Source: JASSUD01 sp031963045 (lineage in GTDB: Bacteria; Pseudomonadota; Gammaproteobacteria; Burkholderiales; Burkholderiaceae). From it: a stretch of DNA of 64,000 bases. The notes beneath the pieces are model-generated. The model was not told where the DNA came from. It did not search any database and was given only the letters and a program-made list of their open reading frames with translations. The position numbers were made by a program, and so were the translations under genes. Below are positions 8,559 through 16,922 of the stretch, one piece after another (the first letter of the stretch is position 1; each line of letters opens with the position of its first letter). Location of the stretch: contig JASSUK010000015.1 of the NCBI GenBank assembly GCA_031963045.1, forward strand, positions 62,001-126,000, given 5' to 3'.

Positions 8559-8613
8559 GACCTTGCCTAGATTTCCAATAACCTCCAACTGTACGTGGAA
8601 TCGAGGCAAGGTC
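8559..8613. repeat. Imperfect inverted repeat
   Basis: GACCTTGCCTAGATTTCCA (8559-8577) and TGGAATCGAGGCAAGGTC (8596-8613) pair with one mismatch and one bulge, leaving a loop of 18. It lies 45 bases after the two-repeat protein gene. It could be a transcript-end hairpin or a mobile-element end; there is no T-run. Confidence 0.55.
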
Positions 8614-8695
8614 AAAACGCGCAAGCAAGCCGTGCAAAGACACTCGATGAATTGGCGCTGGGATTCACACAGGGTTGCATTTCAAATAAAAATAA

Positions 8696-8974
8696 TATAC
8701 AGAACCCCAATTTTTTCTCAGCGAACCATTATTAGAGGGAAAAATCACCTCAAAAACCCCAGTTAAATTTTATTTAACTTCATTAAACCTTATTATTTTT
8801 CTAAATAATAGAGAACGCTTACAATTATTTCTTGACGCACTTGAAATATCAGATTCTGAAAAACAAAACATCTTAAAAAAAGTCAATCGAAATGGTCAGA
8901 CTCTCTTGCAGATTTCCAATGTCAGCGGAAAACATGAAATTTCTCATCTATTATCTCAATATATCTCAAAATAA
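8696..8974 (+). pseudogene. Ankyrin-repeat protein relic (C-terminal end)
   Basis: The frame is open from a stop at 8693-8695 to TAA at 8972-8974 but has no start codon. Its last 60 residues read NNRERLQLFLDALEIS, SEKQNILKKVNRNGQTLLQI and SNVSGKHEISHLLSQYISK. 'NGQTLLQISNVSGKHEISHLL' in overlapping pieces fits the ankyrin consensus (NGxTxLxxA..xGxxxixxLLl). It is therefore probably the 3' end of a lost ankyrin-repeat gene, a class common in host-associated bacteria. Confidence 0.5.
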
Positions 8975-9097
8975 AATGGCCTAAAGACTGTATATAGTGA
9001 ACGTTAGCCCTCCGGTAAGAGATATTTACATGCCTATCTATATATTCCGGATGGAAAATATATTACATTCTATTTTTTGAAAAAATATAGGCTTTTA

Positions 9098-9241
9098 TAG
9101 GGCGTGTCTTCAATTGCCTCAAAGGGAACCTATTTGGGGGAGCAGGAGCACAGGATCCGGATGTACTTAAGTACAGTGAGGATCTCGAGCACCGCACGAC
9201 CTCAAAGATGGGCCCTTTGGGGTAATTGAGGACATGCCCTA
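9098..9241. mobile_element. M2a element: 144-bp miniature inverted-repeat element
   Basis: The ends TAGGGCGTGTCTTCAATTGC (from 9098) and the reverse complement of GTAATTGAGGACATGCCCTA (to 9241) form imperfect terminal inverted repeats of about 29 bp. They are bounded by TA, as expected for a TA target duplication. The interior contains GGGGGAGCAGGAGCACAGG, a TACTTAAGTA palindrome and GAGCACCGCACGACC. The same interior recurs at 62377-62518 with different ends. There is no open frame of note. End sequence and TA target are like IS5-family (IS427-type) elements; that assignment is from memory. Confidence 0.75.
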
Positions 9242-9307
9242 AGCAAAACGTATTCATTAGGAAAGAGTACTACTAGGCTGCGCGCTGGTACTTTCAGAGA
9301 ACATTCA

Positions 9308-10828
9308 ATGCAAAGCCATTGCCCATTACCGCCCTACCCCGTTACCTCTATTTTTTGTAATGTCCGCTTTGTTGCGCTGACCTCGCACTTATTGCTCACG
9401 GTCTTTTTATTGACTGGCTGTGCTGTTGGCCCTAACTATGCTCGCCCCACTGTGGCTATTCCTGCACAATTTAAGGAAGCAGCTATCGGCTGGAAAATTG
9501 CACAGCCTAACGATCAATCTAACCGCGGGCCATGGTGGGAGTGCTTTAATGATCCGCAATTAAGTGCGCTCATTACGCGGGGGAATGCATCTAACCAAGA
9601 GATTGCAGGCTATGAAGCCCGGTATCGAGAAGCGCGTGCGTTAGTAGCTCAGGTGCGTTCCCATTATTTTCCGGTGGTTAATCTCAGCAGTAGCGTGGCA
9701 CGTACAGGGGCGCAGCAGCCTTCTTCTAGTGGCATTGGGGATCCCAGTCGAGGTAATTCGGTTCGTAATGCCTATAATATGGCACTCGATGCATCGTGGG
9801 AGCCCGATGTATGGGGCAAGGTGCGCCGGCAAGTGCGTGGACAAGGTGCACATGCGCAGAGCGCAGAGGCTGCGCTCGCGAATATGCGATTGTCTATACA
9901 GACAACGCTTGCGCAGGATTATTTTCAATTGCGCGCACTGGATGCCCAGCAAAAATTGCTCGATGATACGGTGACGGCTTATCAGCAATCGCTCAAACTC
10001 ACGCAAAATCGCTATGAGCAAGGCGTTATCACGCAGAGGGATACCTTCCAAGCGCAAACGCAGCTCCAGCAGGCACGGGCTGCTGCTATTGATAATCGCA
10101 TTGCACGTGCACAATTTGAGCATGCGATTGCTACATTAGTGGGCGAGCCTGCATCGACATTTTCTATTCCACCTACTCCGTTAAAGCTGCGCGCTCATTC
10201 ATCCTCGTCTCATCCCTCTACATTGCGCGCAACGCTTCCCCACATTCCATTGCAGCTTCCATCGGCTCTACTCGAGCGGCGCCCTGATATTGCTTTTGCA
10301 GAGCGCAAGATGGCTGCGGCCAATGAGCAGATTGGCGTAGCATTGGCAGGATTTTTTCCTTCGCTAAGTTTATCGGCATCGGGTGGCTTTCAAAGCACGG
10401 TATTCTCGCAGTGGCTCACGGCACCAGCGCGCGTATGGTCATTGGGGCCGCAGTTAGCCGCCACGCTCTTTGATGCAGGCCTGCGCCGCGCGCAGACCCA
10501 GGCTGCGCGTGAGGCTTATGATCAAACCGTTGCACACTATAGGCAAACGGTGCTATTAGCTTTTCAAGAAGTAGAAAATGCGCTCGTTGAATTACGTTTG
10601 CTTGAGTCAGAAGCTGCAGTGCAGCAACAGCTTGTAAAATATGCCCAACAAGCCCTGGAAATGGCCACTCGCGAATACACAGCAGGTACGGCGAATTATT
10701 TAGAGGTTATTACAGCACAAACCACGGCCTTATCTGCGAAGAGAAATTTAATGGATATCATGCGTCGCAGAATGTTAGCGACGGTTACTTTAATTAAAGC
10801 ACTGGGTGGGGAATGGAATGCGTCTTAA
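9308..10828 (+). CDS. Outer-membrane efflux lipoprotein, TolC/NodT family
   Basis: A 506-residue protein. A signal peptide ends in the lipobox LLTGC (Cys about residue 38), so it should be lipidated in the outer membrane. The sequence AVGPNYARPTVAIPAQF is the standard beginning of NodT/OprM-type outer-membrane factors. ALLERRPDIAFAERKMAAAN and FFPSLSLSASGGFQS are conserved family landmarks, as is the C-terminal YTAGTANYLEVITAQTTAL. It is the outer channel of a tripartite exporter. It overlaps the adaptor gene and is followed by the MacB-type ATPase-permease, so the three genes form one operon. The substrate is not evident; related systems export macrolides, peptides or siderophores. Confidence 0.92.
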   Translation: MQSHCPLPPYPVTSIFCNVRFVALTSHLLLTVFLLTGCAVGPNYARPTVAIPAQFKEAAIGWKIAQPNDQSNRGPWWECFNDPQLSALITRGNASNQEIAGYEARYREARALVAQVRSHYFPVVNLSSSVARTGAQQPSSSGIGDPSRGNSVRNAYNMALDASWEPDVWGKVRRQVRGQGAHAQSAEAALANMRLSIQTTLAQDYFQLRALDAQQKLLDDTVTAYQQSLKLTQNRYEQGVITQRDTFQAQTQLQQARAAAIDNRIARAQFEHAIATLVGEPASTFSIPPTPLKLRAHSSSSHPSTLRATLPHIPLQLPSALLERRPDIAFAERKMAAANEQIGVALAGFFPSLSLSASGGFQSTVFSQWLTAPARVWSLGPQLAATLFDAGLRRAQTQAAREAYDQTVAHYRQTVLLAFQEVENALVELRLLESEAAVQQQLVKYAQQALEMATREYTAGTANYLEVITAQTTALSAKRNLMDIMRRRMLATVTLIKALGGEWNAS

Positions 10829-11987
10829 AATCAAACGCCAACAGATAATAGTAGCTGTGGGCATATTGATTGCCTCACTATGTATTTTATTTTTTATTCA
10901 GCGCTACGGGGCCTCTAATAAGCTACCTAAATATTTAACCGCTCCGGTTACACGCTCCGATATAGAAAATAGCGTATTGGCTGTGGGTACTTTACAAGCT
11001 TTCAAACAAGTGGATGTGGGTGCACGGGTCTCGGGGCAATTAAAGTCGCTCAAAGTTGAATTAGGTGACTCGGTGCAAAAAGGGCAATTATTGGCTGAGA
11101 TAGATCCAACAGTACCCAAAACCAAACTACGCTCTGCTCAAATTGACAAAGAAATTCTAGTTGCAGAAGAAAAAGAAAAGAGCATTCAATTACATTATGC
11201 CGCTTCCAATTATCAACGCCAACGCCAGCTCTTGCAGCAAAAATCTACTTCATTGCAAAACTTTGAAGATGCTAAATCAAAATGGCTCATGCTTAAAGCC
11301 AATTTAGATTCTCTCCATGCGCGCAATAAGAAAGCGCAAGCAGATATCGATATTGCAACGACAGAGCTCGAGTACACGCGCATTACAGCGCCCATAGCAG
11401 GCGAAGTGATAGCGCTGGTGACCCAAGAAGGACAAACGGTCATTGCCCAGCAGCAAGCCCCAGTGATTTTAAAGTTAGCCGATTTAAAAACGATGACGGT
11501 GAAAGTGCAAGTACCCGAAGCGGATGTCATTCGTATTCACCCTGGTCAAACGGTGTATTTTACAATTTTGGGTAATGCAGATAAGCACTTTTACGGGAAA
11601 CTGCGTGCCACTGAAGCCGCTCCACAAAATTTCTTAGACAGTAAATCAGATAGCACCGCAAATAGTAATGCGCCTGTTTTTTATAATGCTTTATTTGAAA
11701 TACCTAATCCGGATCGCACCTTACGCATTGGAATGACTGCACAGACCCATATTGTGCAAGATACCGCTAAAGCAGCGCTCACTATACCCATGACGGCTCT
11801 GGGTGCAAAAGATAAGAATGGTAATTATGCTGTGCGTGTTTTACTGCCTAATAATCAGATTCAAACCCGTCAAGTACGCACAGGGATTAATAATACGATT
11901 ATGGTGCAAGTATTAAACGGGCTGCAAGAAGGCGAGCAAGTCATTACTGAGGAACCCTTAGCTTCTGAGCGCGATGAATCAGCATAA
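10818..11987 (+). CDS. macA: Periplasmic adaptor of tripartite exporter, MacA-like
   Basis: A 389-residue membrane-fusion protein. ATG 10818 is chosen; a GTG at 10806 would add four residues. It has an N-terminal membrane anchor (IIVAVGILIASLCILFFI), then a lipoyl half (VDVGARVSGQLKSLKVELGD), a helical hairpin, and the second lipoyl half (ITAPIAGEVIALVTQEGQTV). A beta-barrel domain (NPDRTLRIGMTAQTHI) and a membrane-proximal domain follow. This order is that of MacA. It overlaps the end of the outer-membrane gene and the start of the ATPase gene (14 bases), which implies translational coupling. It should link the ABC transporter in the inner membrane to the channel at 9308-10828. Confidence 0.9.
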   Translation: MRLKIKRQQIIVAVGILIASLCILFFIQRYGASNKLPKYLTAPVTRSDIENSVLAVGTLQAFKQVDVGARVSGQLKSLKVELGDSVQKGQLLAEIDPTVPKTKLRSAQIDKEILVAEEKEKSIQLHYAASNYQRQRQLLQQKSTSLQNFEDAKSKWLMLKANLDSLHARNKKAQADIDIATTELEYTRITAPIAGEVIALVTQEGQTVIAQQQAPVILKLADLKTMTVKVQVPEADVIRIHPGQTVYFTILGNADKHFYGKLRATEAAPQNFLDSKSDSTANSNAPVFYNALFEIPNPDRTLRIGMTAQTHIVQDTAKAALTIPMTALGAKDKNGNYAVRVLLPNNQIQTRQVRTGINNTIMVQVLNGLQEGEQVITEEPLASERDESA

Positions 11988-13950
11988 AGAGCGTGTACCG
12001 CTATTAGAATTAGTCAATGTAACCCGCCTTTTCTCTACGAATGAGCGCGCGATCACGATATTAAATCGCATCAATTTAAAGGTATATGCCGGAGAAATGA
12101 TTGCGATTATCGGGGCGTCAGGTTCTGGCAAATCTACTTTAATGAATGTGCTGGGCTGCCTAGATCACCCAACCAGCGGTGAATATCGGATCGGCGGGGA
12201 GGCTACAGGTAATTTAGAAGTGGATGCATTGGCGCATTTACGGCGTGAGCGCTTTGGGTTTATTTTTCAGCGCTATCATTTGTTGCCTTACCTCTGCGTG
12301 CAGGAAAATGTGGAGATGCCTGCGGTCTATGCAGGCATGGACAGCACAGAGCGCGCTACACGCGCTCAAGCACTGTTACAAAAACTAGGCATGGCGAATC
12401 ATGCGCAGCACCGCCCCAATCAGCTGTCTGGCGGCCAGCAACAGCGCGTTAGCATTGCGCGCGCGCTGATGAATGGGGGGGAAATCATATTAGCAGATGA
12501 ACCCACTGGCGCACTGGATAGTAAGAGCGGGCATGCCGTTATGCACATTCTGCGTGAGCTACATGCGAATGGACACACGGTTATTTTAGTCACGCACAAT
12601 GAACATATTGCAGCAGAAGCGCCTCGTATTATTGAAATACGTGATGGCGAGATTGTTCGAGATGAGGTGAATAAAAAAGCACCTACATTAGCAGCTAGTA
12701 AACCTGACTCGCTTAAGCACCTACCTCGCCATCGTCGACCGCTCATTGATTGGGGACGGCTAGTGCTTGCGGGCAAAATGGCATGGGTTTCCCTATATTC
12801 TCACCGTTTACGCACAGCTTTAACGCTACTTGGCATCATTATTGGCATTGCTTCGGTTGTATCGACTACAGCAATTGGCGAAGGAGCCAAATCTGCTGTA
12901 CTCAAAGATATTGCCTCCCTAGGTACAAATATGATCAATATTTACCGAGGAAAAGGCTGGGGAGATAGGCAAGCTGGGCGCATTCGTACTTTACAAAAAG
13001 GCGATATGGATGCGCTTAATGCACAAGCATTTGTTGATAGCGTAACGCCCAATATTAATCGTTCTGCGCTAGTGCGTTACCGAGACACTGATGCTATGGC
13101 AACTATCCGTGGAGTAGGCGAAGCGTATTTCCAAGTAAGCGACCTCAAAATAGCGCAAGGCACTCCCCTTCTAGCTCGCGATATACAGTATCAGGCACAA
13201 AATATAGTTATTGATGCCAATACGCGCCGCACCTTTTTTGGTGCCATGCCCAATCCAATAGGGCAAATCCTGCTTATTAACAATCTACCCAGCCGGGTTA
13301 TAGGCGTTGCAAAACCGAAAAAAGACAATGCATTTTCAGGAGAAGGCGAGCTGAATATTTGGATGCCCTACAGCACGGTTAGCACCAAACTACTTGGACA
13401 ATATTATTTCAACAGCATCAGCGTACGCGTGCGTGATGGACAGCCTAGCCAAGCGGCCGAGCGCAGCATTACCGCCTTACTAAAAAAACGGCACGGCACC
13501 CAAGACTTCTTTACATACAATATGGACACCGTGGTCAAAACCACGGAAAAAATCCGCCGATCCCTCACTCTGCTCCTAACCGTTGTTGCAACCATTTCAC
13601 TAGTGGTAGGTGGCATTGGCGTTATGAACATCATGCTGGTTTCTGTAACCGAGCGCACCCGTGAAATTGGCATACGCATGGCGGTTGGCGCACGCCGTAT
13701 CGATATTTTGCGACAATTTTTAATAGAAGCCGTAACCGTCTGCTTGATGGGCGGCGTTATCGGCATTCTTTTGTCTTTTGGTATAGGCAAAATCGTGCCG
13801 TTATGGGTGCCTCAATGGAAAATGGTTTTTTCAATGAATGCGATTATTTTGGCTTTTGCATTTTCTGCGCTCATTGGCATACTGTTTGGTTTTATGCCTG
13901 CGCATAACGCTTCTCGGTTAAATCCGGCTGAGGCGCTCTCGCGGGATTAG
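11974..13950 (+). CDS. macB: MacB-type ABC exporter, ATPase-permease
   Basis: A 658-residue protein. The N-terminal ATPase has Walker A GASGSGKST (residues ~47-55), signature LSGGQQQR, Walker B IILADEP and the H-loop THN. Membrane segment 1 (LRTALTLLGIIIGIASVVST) begins near residue 283. A large periplasmic domain follows, then three C-terminal segments (LLLTVVATISLVVGGIGVMN; AVTVCLMGGVIGILLSFGIG; IILAFAFSALIGILFGF). The signature MLVSVTERTREIGIRMAVGA confirms the MacB/FtsX-type permease. It is complete, and it completes the tripartite system with the two genes upstream. No regulator lies nearby. Confidence 0.95.
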   Translation: MNQHKERVPLLELVNVTRLFSTNERAITILNRINLKVYAGEMIAIIGASGSGKSTLMNVLGCLDHPTSGEYRIGGEATGNLEVDALAHLRRERFGFIFQRYHLLPYLCVQENVEMPAVYAGMDSTERATRAQALLQKLGMANHAQHRPNQLSGGQQQRVSIARALMNGGEIILADEPTGALDSKSGHAVMHILRELHANGHTVILVTHNEHIAAEAPRIIEIRDGEIVRDEVNKKAPTLAASKPDSLKHLPRHRRPLIDWGRLVLAGKMAWVSLYSHRLRTALTLLGIIIGIASVVSTTAIGEGAKSAVLKDIASLGTNMINIYRGKGWGDRQAGRIRTLQKGDMDALNAQAFVDSVTPNINRSALVRYRDTDAMATIRGVGEAYFQVSDLKIAQGTPLLARDIQYQAQNIVIDANTRRTFFGAMPNPIGQILLINNLPSRVIGVAKPKKDNAFSGEGELNIWMPYSTVSTKLLGQYYFNSISVRVRDGQPSQAAERSITALLKKRHGTQDFFTYNMDTVVKTTEKIRRSLTLLLTVVATISLVVGGIGVMNIMLVSVTERTREIGIRMAVGARRIDILRQFLIEAVTVCLMGGVIGILLSFGIGKIVPLWVPQWKMVFSMNAIILAFAFSALIGILFGFMPAHNASRLNPAEALSRD

Positions 13951-13985
13951 ATAATATATTGATAGTCATTTTGAGAGATGTAAAA

Positions 13986-14017
13986 TTCGATCACTAGGGC
14001 ATGCTCTAGTGATCGAA
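13986..14017. terminator. Hairpin between macB and the YhcG pseudogene
   Basis: TTCGATCACTAG (13986-13997) pairs perfectly with CTAGTGATCGAA (14006-14017) over 12 bp. Downstream on the plus strand is AGGTTTTTG, so it can act as the macB terminator. The inner part contains TAGGGCATGCTCTA, close to fused left and right tips of an M2a element, so the hairpin may have formed from an excision scar. Confidence 0.6.
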
Positions 14018-14039
14018 ACTAGGTTTTTGTAGATGACAC

Positions 14040-15134
14040 TCATGTTTCGCTCGCCATCTCACCATCTGTATGACTCACTCGATTCTCAAGTCGCGCTTTA
14101 GACAGCGCCACTGCCTCATGCAACTTCTGCTCGAATAGTTGTCTGGGTGGTAGGTCTGTCAGATATTCAGCAACGTGAATGCCCCTTTGATCTAACTCCA
14201 GCAATTCAATCTGTTCGCGTTTTTTACCGGTGCACAGAATAATGCCCAGAGGCGGTGCTTCGCCTGGTTCTTGTTCATGCTTGGCCAGCCAACGCAGATA
14301 AAGCTCCATTTGGCCTTTATGAGCCGCCTCAAATTCGCCTAGTTTTAGTTCTATAGCAACTAGACGTTTGAGGCGACGGTTGTAAAACAGTAGATCGATG
14401 TAGAAGTCATCATTATCTATTTGCAATCTTTTCTGGCGAGCGATAAAAGAAAATCCAGCCCCTAGTTCCAGCAGAAAGTTTTCCAGCTCACGTAGAATGG
14501 CATCTTCTAGGTTTTTCTCTAGATGGCGATCCTGCAGACCAAGGAAGTCGAGGATGTACGGATCTTTTAGTACCAGCGCAGGTGACAATAAGTCGGATTT
14601 CCGTAGTGCGGTCAACTCCTGCTGGATCAACTCATTTGGCTTGTGCGATAGCGCTGTGCGCTCAAATAGCATTGAACCTACACGTTTTCGCAACGTGTGA
14701 ACACTCCATCGCTCTAGGCGACACATCTCAGCGTAGAAATCACGCTTGAGATCATCTTTTAAATAGATAATTTCAAGAAAGTGGCTCCAAGCCAATTGTC
14801 TCGACAACGTCGAGACAATTTCTGCGTCAGGAAACGCTTTTGCAAAATGCAACATATGGCGCAAATTCTTGGCGCTAAAACCACGCCCTTGTTCGGCTTC
14901 CAATTGTTGAGCCAGAGTTGCAACGATTTGCTTGCCATACTCAGCCCGCTCTCCCTTGAGTATCTAGGTATGAATACGCCGCCCAATGCGCCAATACAGC
15001 AAGGTCAAAGTTGAATTGACGGTGGCAGCCAGTCCTACTTTGGACTCGTGAATCAAATTGCGGATGTCACCAACAAGCTCAGTCGCGATGTTGCACATTT
15101 GCACAGTTTGTACATCCAGTGATGGTATCTTCAT
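14040..15134 (-). pseudogene. YhcG/DUF1016-family PDDEXK nuclease gene with an in-frame amber codon
   Basis: Read from the ATG at 15134, the frame gives MKIPSLDVQTVQMCNIATEL and TVNSTLTLLYWRIGRRIHT, then TAG at 14964-14966, then ILKGERAEYGKQIVATLAQQ in the same frame through to 14040. Only this one codon interrupts 364 codons. The N-terminal part is the DUF1016 domain. The C-terminal part carries the nuclease core (DFYIDLLFYNRRLKRLVAIE followed by LKLGEFEAAHKGQMELYLRW). The E-x-K pair in VAIELK is intact. Translation could restart at 14903 to give 287 residues with an intact nuclease core. Members of this family occur with restriction systems and mobile DNA. I regard it as a recent pseudogene unless the stop is suppressed. 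Confidence 0.75.
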
Positions 15135-15260
15135 TTTTGCAAGTGCTTGAGATTTTCATTTATTTCATGAGGATCAAATTGCTATGGGTCGAATTCATAA
15201 CCGAGCCACCCCATTAAATTCAACTAAATTATATAATAATAACTTATTAAGTTCAATTTA

Positions 15261-15734
15261 TTACAGCAGTCCACGCCATATTTCCAACTTCTGCTCAAAT
15301 GATAGTGCAGCGTGGGCCGGGCTGGATGAAGGGAGTGTGAGGGTTTGATAGCCTGCAGAGGAAAGCATAGGAGCAAAGCGGCCTGCGCGTTTGCCATTCA
15401 GGCCGATTTTTTGTAATTGCGGGGCGAGGGTTGGGAGCGAGGTTAAACCATTGGGTATGGGGTTACGAATGGCTGTATCAAGGCTACCTGTACGCTCACA
15501 CTGCGCCAACACATCCCACACCCCAAAGCCATGAGCTTGTATGCGTTCGAGCCTTAGCTCATAAGGCAATGTAGTGAGAGGCTCTTGCAAGAGCGTTTCC
15601 AATAGCTTCCAAAATTGATTTCTAGGGTGGGCGTAATATTGGGCTGCTGCCAAAGAGGCAACCCCGGGGAAGCTGCCCAGAATCAGCACGGTAGTGTCAT
15701 TGTTCATGACCGGAGGAAAGCCAACTAATGCCAT
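15261..15734 (-). CDS. DNA-deoxyinosine glycosylase (uracil-DNA glycosylase superfamily)
   Basis: A 157-residue protein starting MALVGFPPV. Landmarks are VLILGSFPGVASLAAAQYYA followed by HPRNQFW (substrate pocket), then FGVWDVLAQCERTGSLDTAI, and the C-terminal LPSSSPAHA. These match the small family of hypoxanthine/deoxyinosine DNA glycosylases. The enzyme removes deaminated adenine from DNA in base-excision repair and is cytoplasmic. The start codon is two bases beyond the stop of pdxA, so it is the last gene of an lptD-surA-pdxA transcript. In Burkholderia rsmA usually follows pdxA; that gene is not here. Confidence 0.85.
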   Translation of the reverse strand: MALVGFPPVMNNDTTVLILGSFPGVASLAAAQYYAHPRNQFWKLLETLLQEPLTTLPYELRLERIQAHGFGVWDVLAQCERTGSLDTAIRNPIPNGLTSLPTLAPQLQKIGLNGKRAGRFAPMLSSAGYQTLTLPSSSPAHAALSFEQKLEIWRGLL

Positions 15735-15736
15735 GT

Positions 15737-16861
15737 CTATCGTGGGTTTTGGCGCGCAGCTATAGATACTGCTGCGGTAATTGCTTCTATAAAGCTGCCG
15801 GGATCTGCTTGGCCTGTGCCTGCCAGTTTTAGAGCGGTGCCGTGATCGACCGAAGTGCGGATAAAAGGCAGGCCCAGCGTGATATTAAAAGCTTGGCCGA
15901 AGGTGGCATATTTTAAAACGGGTAAGCCTTGGTCATGATAGAGCGCCAGCACACAATCTGCTTCATCTAAAAACTGAGGTTGAAAAAGCGTGTCAGCAGG
16001 ATAAGGCCCACGGGCATCTATCCCCCTATCACAGGCAGCTTTAAGTGCTGGCAAGATATGTTCGATTTCCTCTGTACCACAGTGTCCACCCTCTCCTGCA
16101 TGCGGGTTTAAACCGGCTACTAGAATAATAGGGGCAGACAAGCCAAATGAATGCCGCAACGCATGGTCCACAATTTCGAGCGTAGTGAGCAGTAACTCGC
16201 TGGTAATAGCTGCAGATATGTCTTTAAGAGGAAGATGGGTGGTCGCTAATGCTACACGTAAAGGATGTAATGCAGCCGCATCGTTTTTGCCTTGGGCCCG
16301 GGCAACAGCAAGCCGGTCGGTGCCAGCAAGCATCATCACCACGTGGGGAGTATTGGTTTGGTCTGCGAAGTATTCGGTATGGCCTAAAAAGGGTCTATCC
16401 CCCAATAAAAATATATCAGCAGGCGTTTGTAGTGCAGCAGGGCTGTTTTTTTTTGCAGCCTTCATTTGTACCCGTGCCTCATGGATACTGCTTTTTTGCA
16501 AAGGGGCCGTAACAATAGCGTCAAAACGCGGTTTTTTATTGCCTATTGCTTGCGCACCTGTGCTAGCAGCATCTAGTAAAGTCAATACATAAGGCGCCTG
16601 CGCAGCATCAAGCTGCCCTGCAACACAGGGTGCTCGCAAAGCAATATGCTCGATACAAACACGCCCAGTAGCTTCAAGCTGTGCCCAATCAACACCTGCT
16701 GTTGCGGCACGCTCTCGTATGAGTTGCGCATCTCCCAATACGGTAAAACGCGCATCAGCGGGCCATACAGCAGGCTCGTCCAGCAAACCATGTTGCAATG
16801 CTTGGGCCGCGAGCTCAGGACCAATGCCTGCAGGTTCTCCAGTGGTGATGGCTATGCGCAT
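15737..16861 (-). CDS. pdxA: 4-hydroxythreonine-4-phosphate dehydrogenase
   Basis: A 374-residue enzyme of vitamin B6 synthesis. It oxidises 4-phosphohydroxy-L-threonine with NAD. The opening IAITTGEPAGIGPELAAQAL, the metal-site histidines in GHTEYFADQT and VAGLNPHAGEGGHCGTEEIE, and ALYHDQGLPVLKYATFGQAF are all present. The last hallmark is TSVDHGTALKLAGTG. The length is somewhat above the usual ~330, mainly because of extra residues in the first half (for example KAAKKNSPAALQTPADI). It lies between surA and the deoxyinosine glycosylase gene; the gap to surA is about 60 bases. Confidence 0.95.
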   Translation of the reverse strand: MRIAITTGEPAGIGPELAAQALQHGLLDEPAVWPADARFTVLGDAQLIRERAATAGVDWAQLEATGRVCIEHIALRAPCVAGQLDAAQAPYVLTLLDAASTGAQAIGNKKPRFDAIVTAPLQKSSIHEARVQMKAAKKNSPAALQTPADIFLLGDRPFLGHTEYFADQTNTPHVVMMLAGTDRLAVARAQGKNDAAALHPLRVALATTHLPLKDISAAITSELLLTTLEIVDHALRHSFGLSAPIILVAGLNPHAGEGGHCGTEEIEHILPALKAACDRGIDARGPYPADTLFQPQFLDEADCVLALYHDQGLPVLKYATFGQAFNITLGLPFIRTSVDHGTALKLAGTGQADPGSFIEAITAAVSIAARQNPR

Positions 16862-16922
16862 AGAGGTATCTGCAATGTGGAAACTAGGAAGTGCATTTTT
16901 TTACTAAAATGCACAGACCCTT

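Noticed and set aside
8518..8766. 82-codon frame after the two-repeat protein gene
   Set aside because: It overlaps an inverted repeat and an ankyrin relic in another frame, has no ribosome site, and its composition is unlike a protein.
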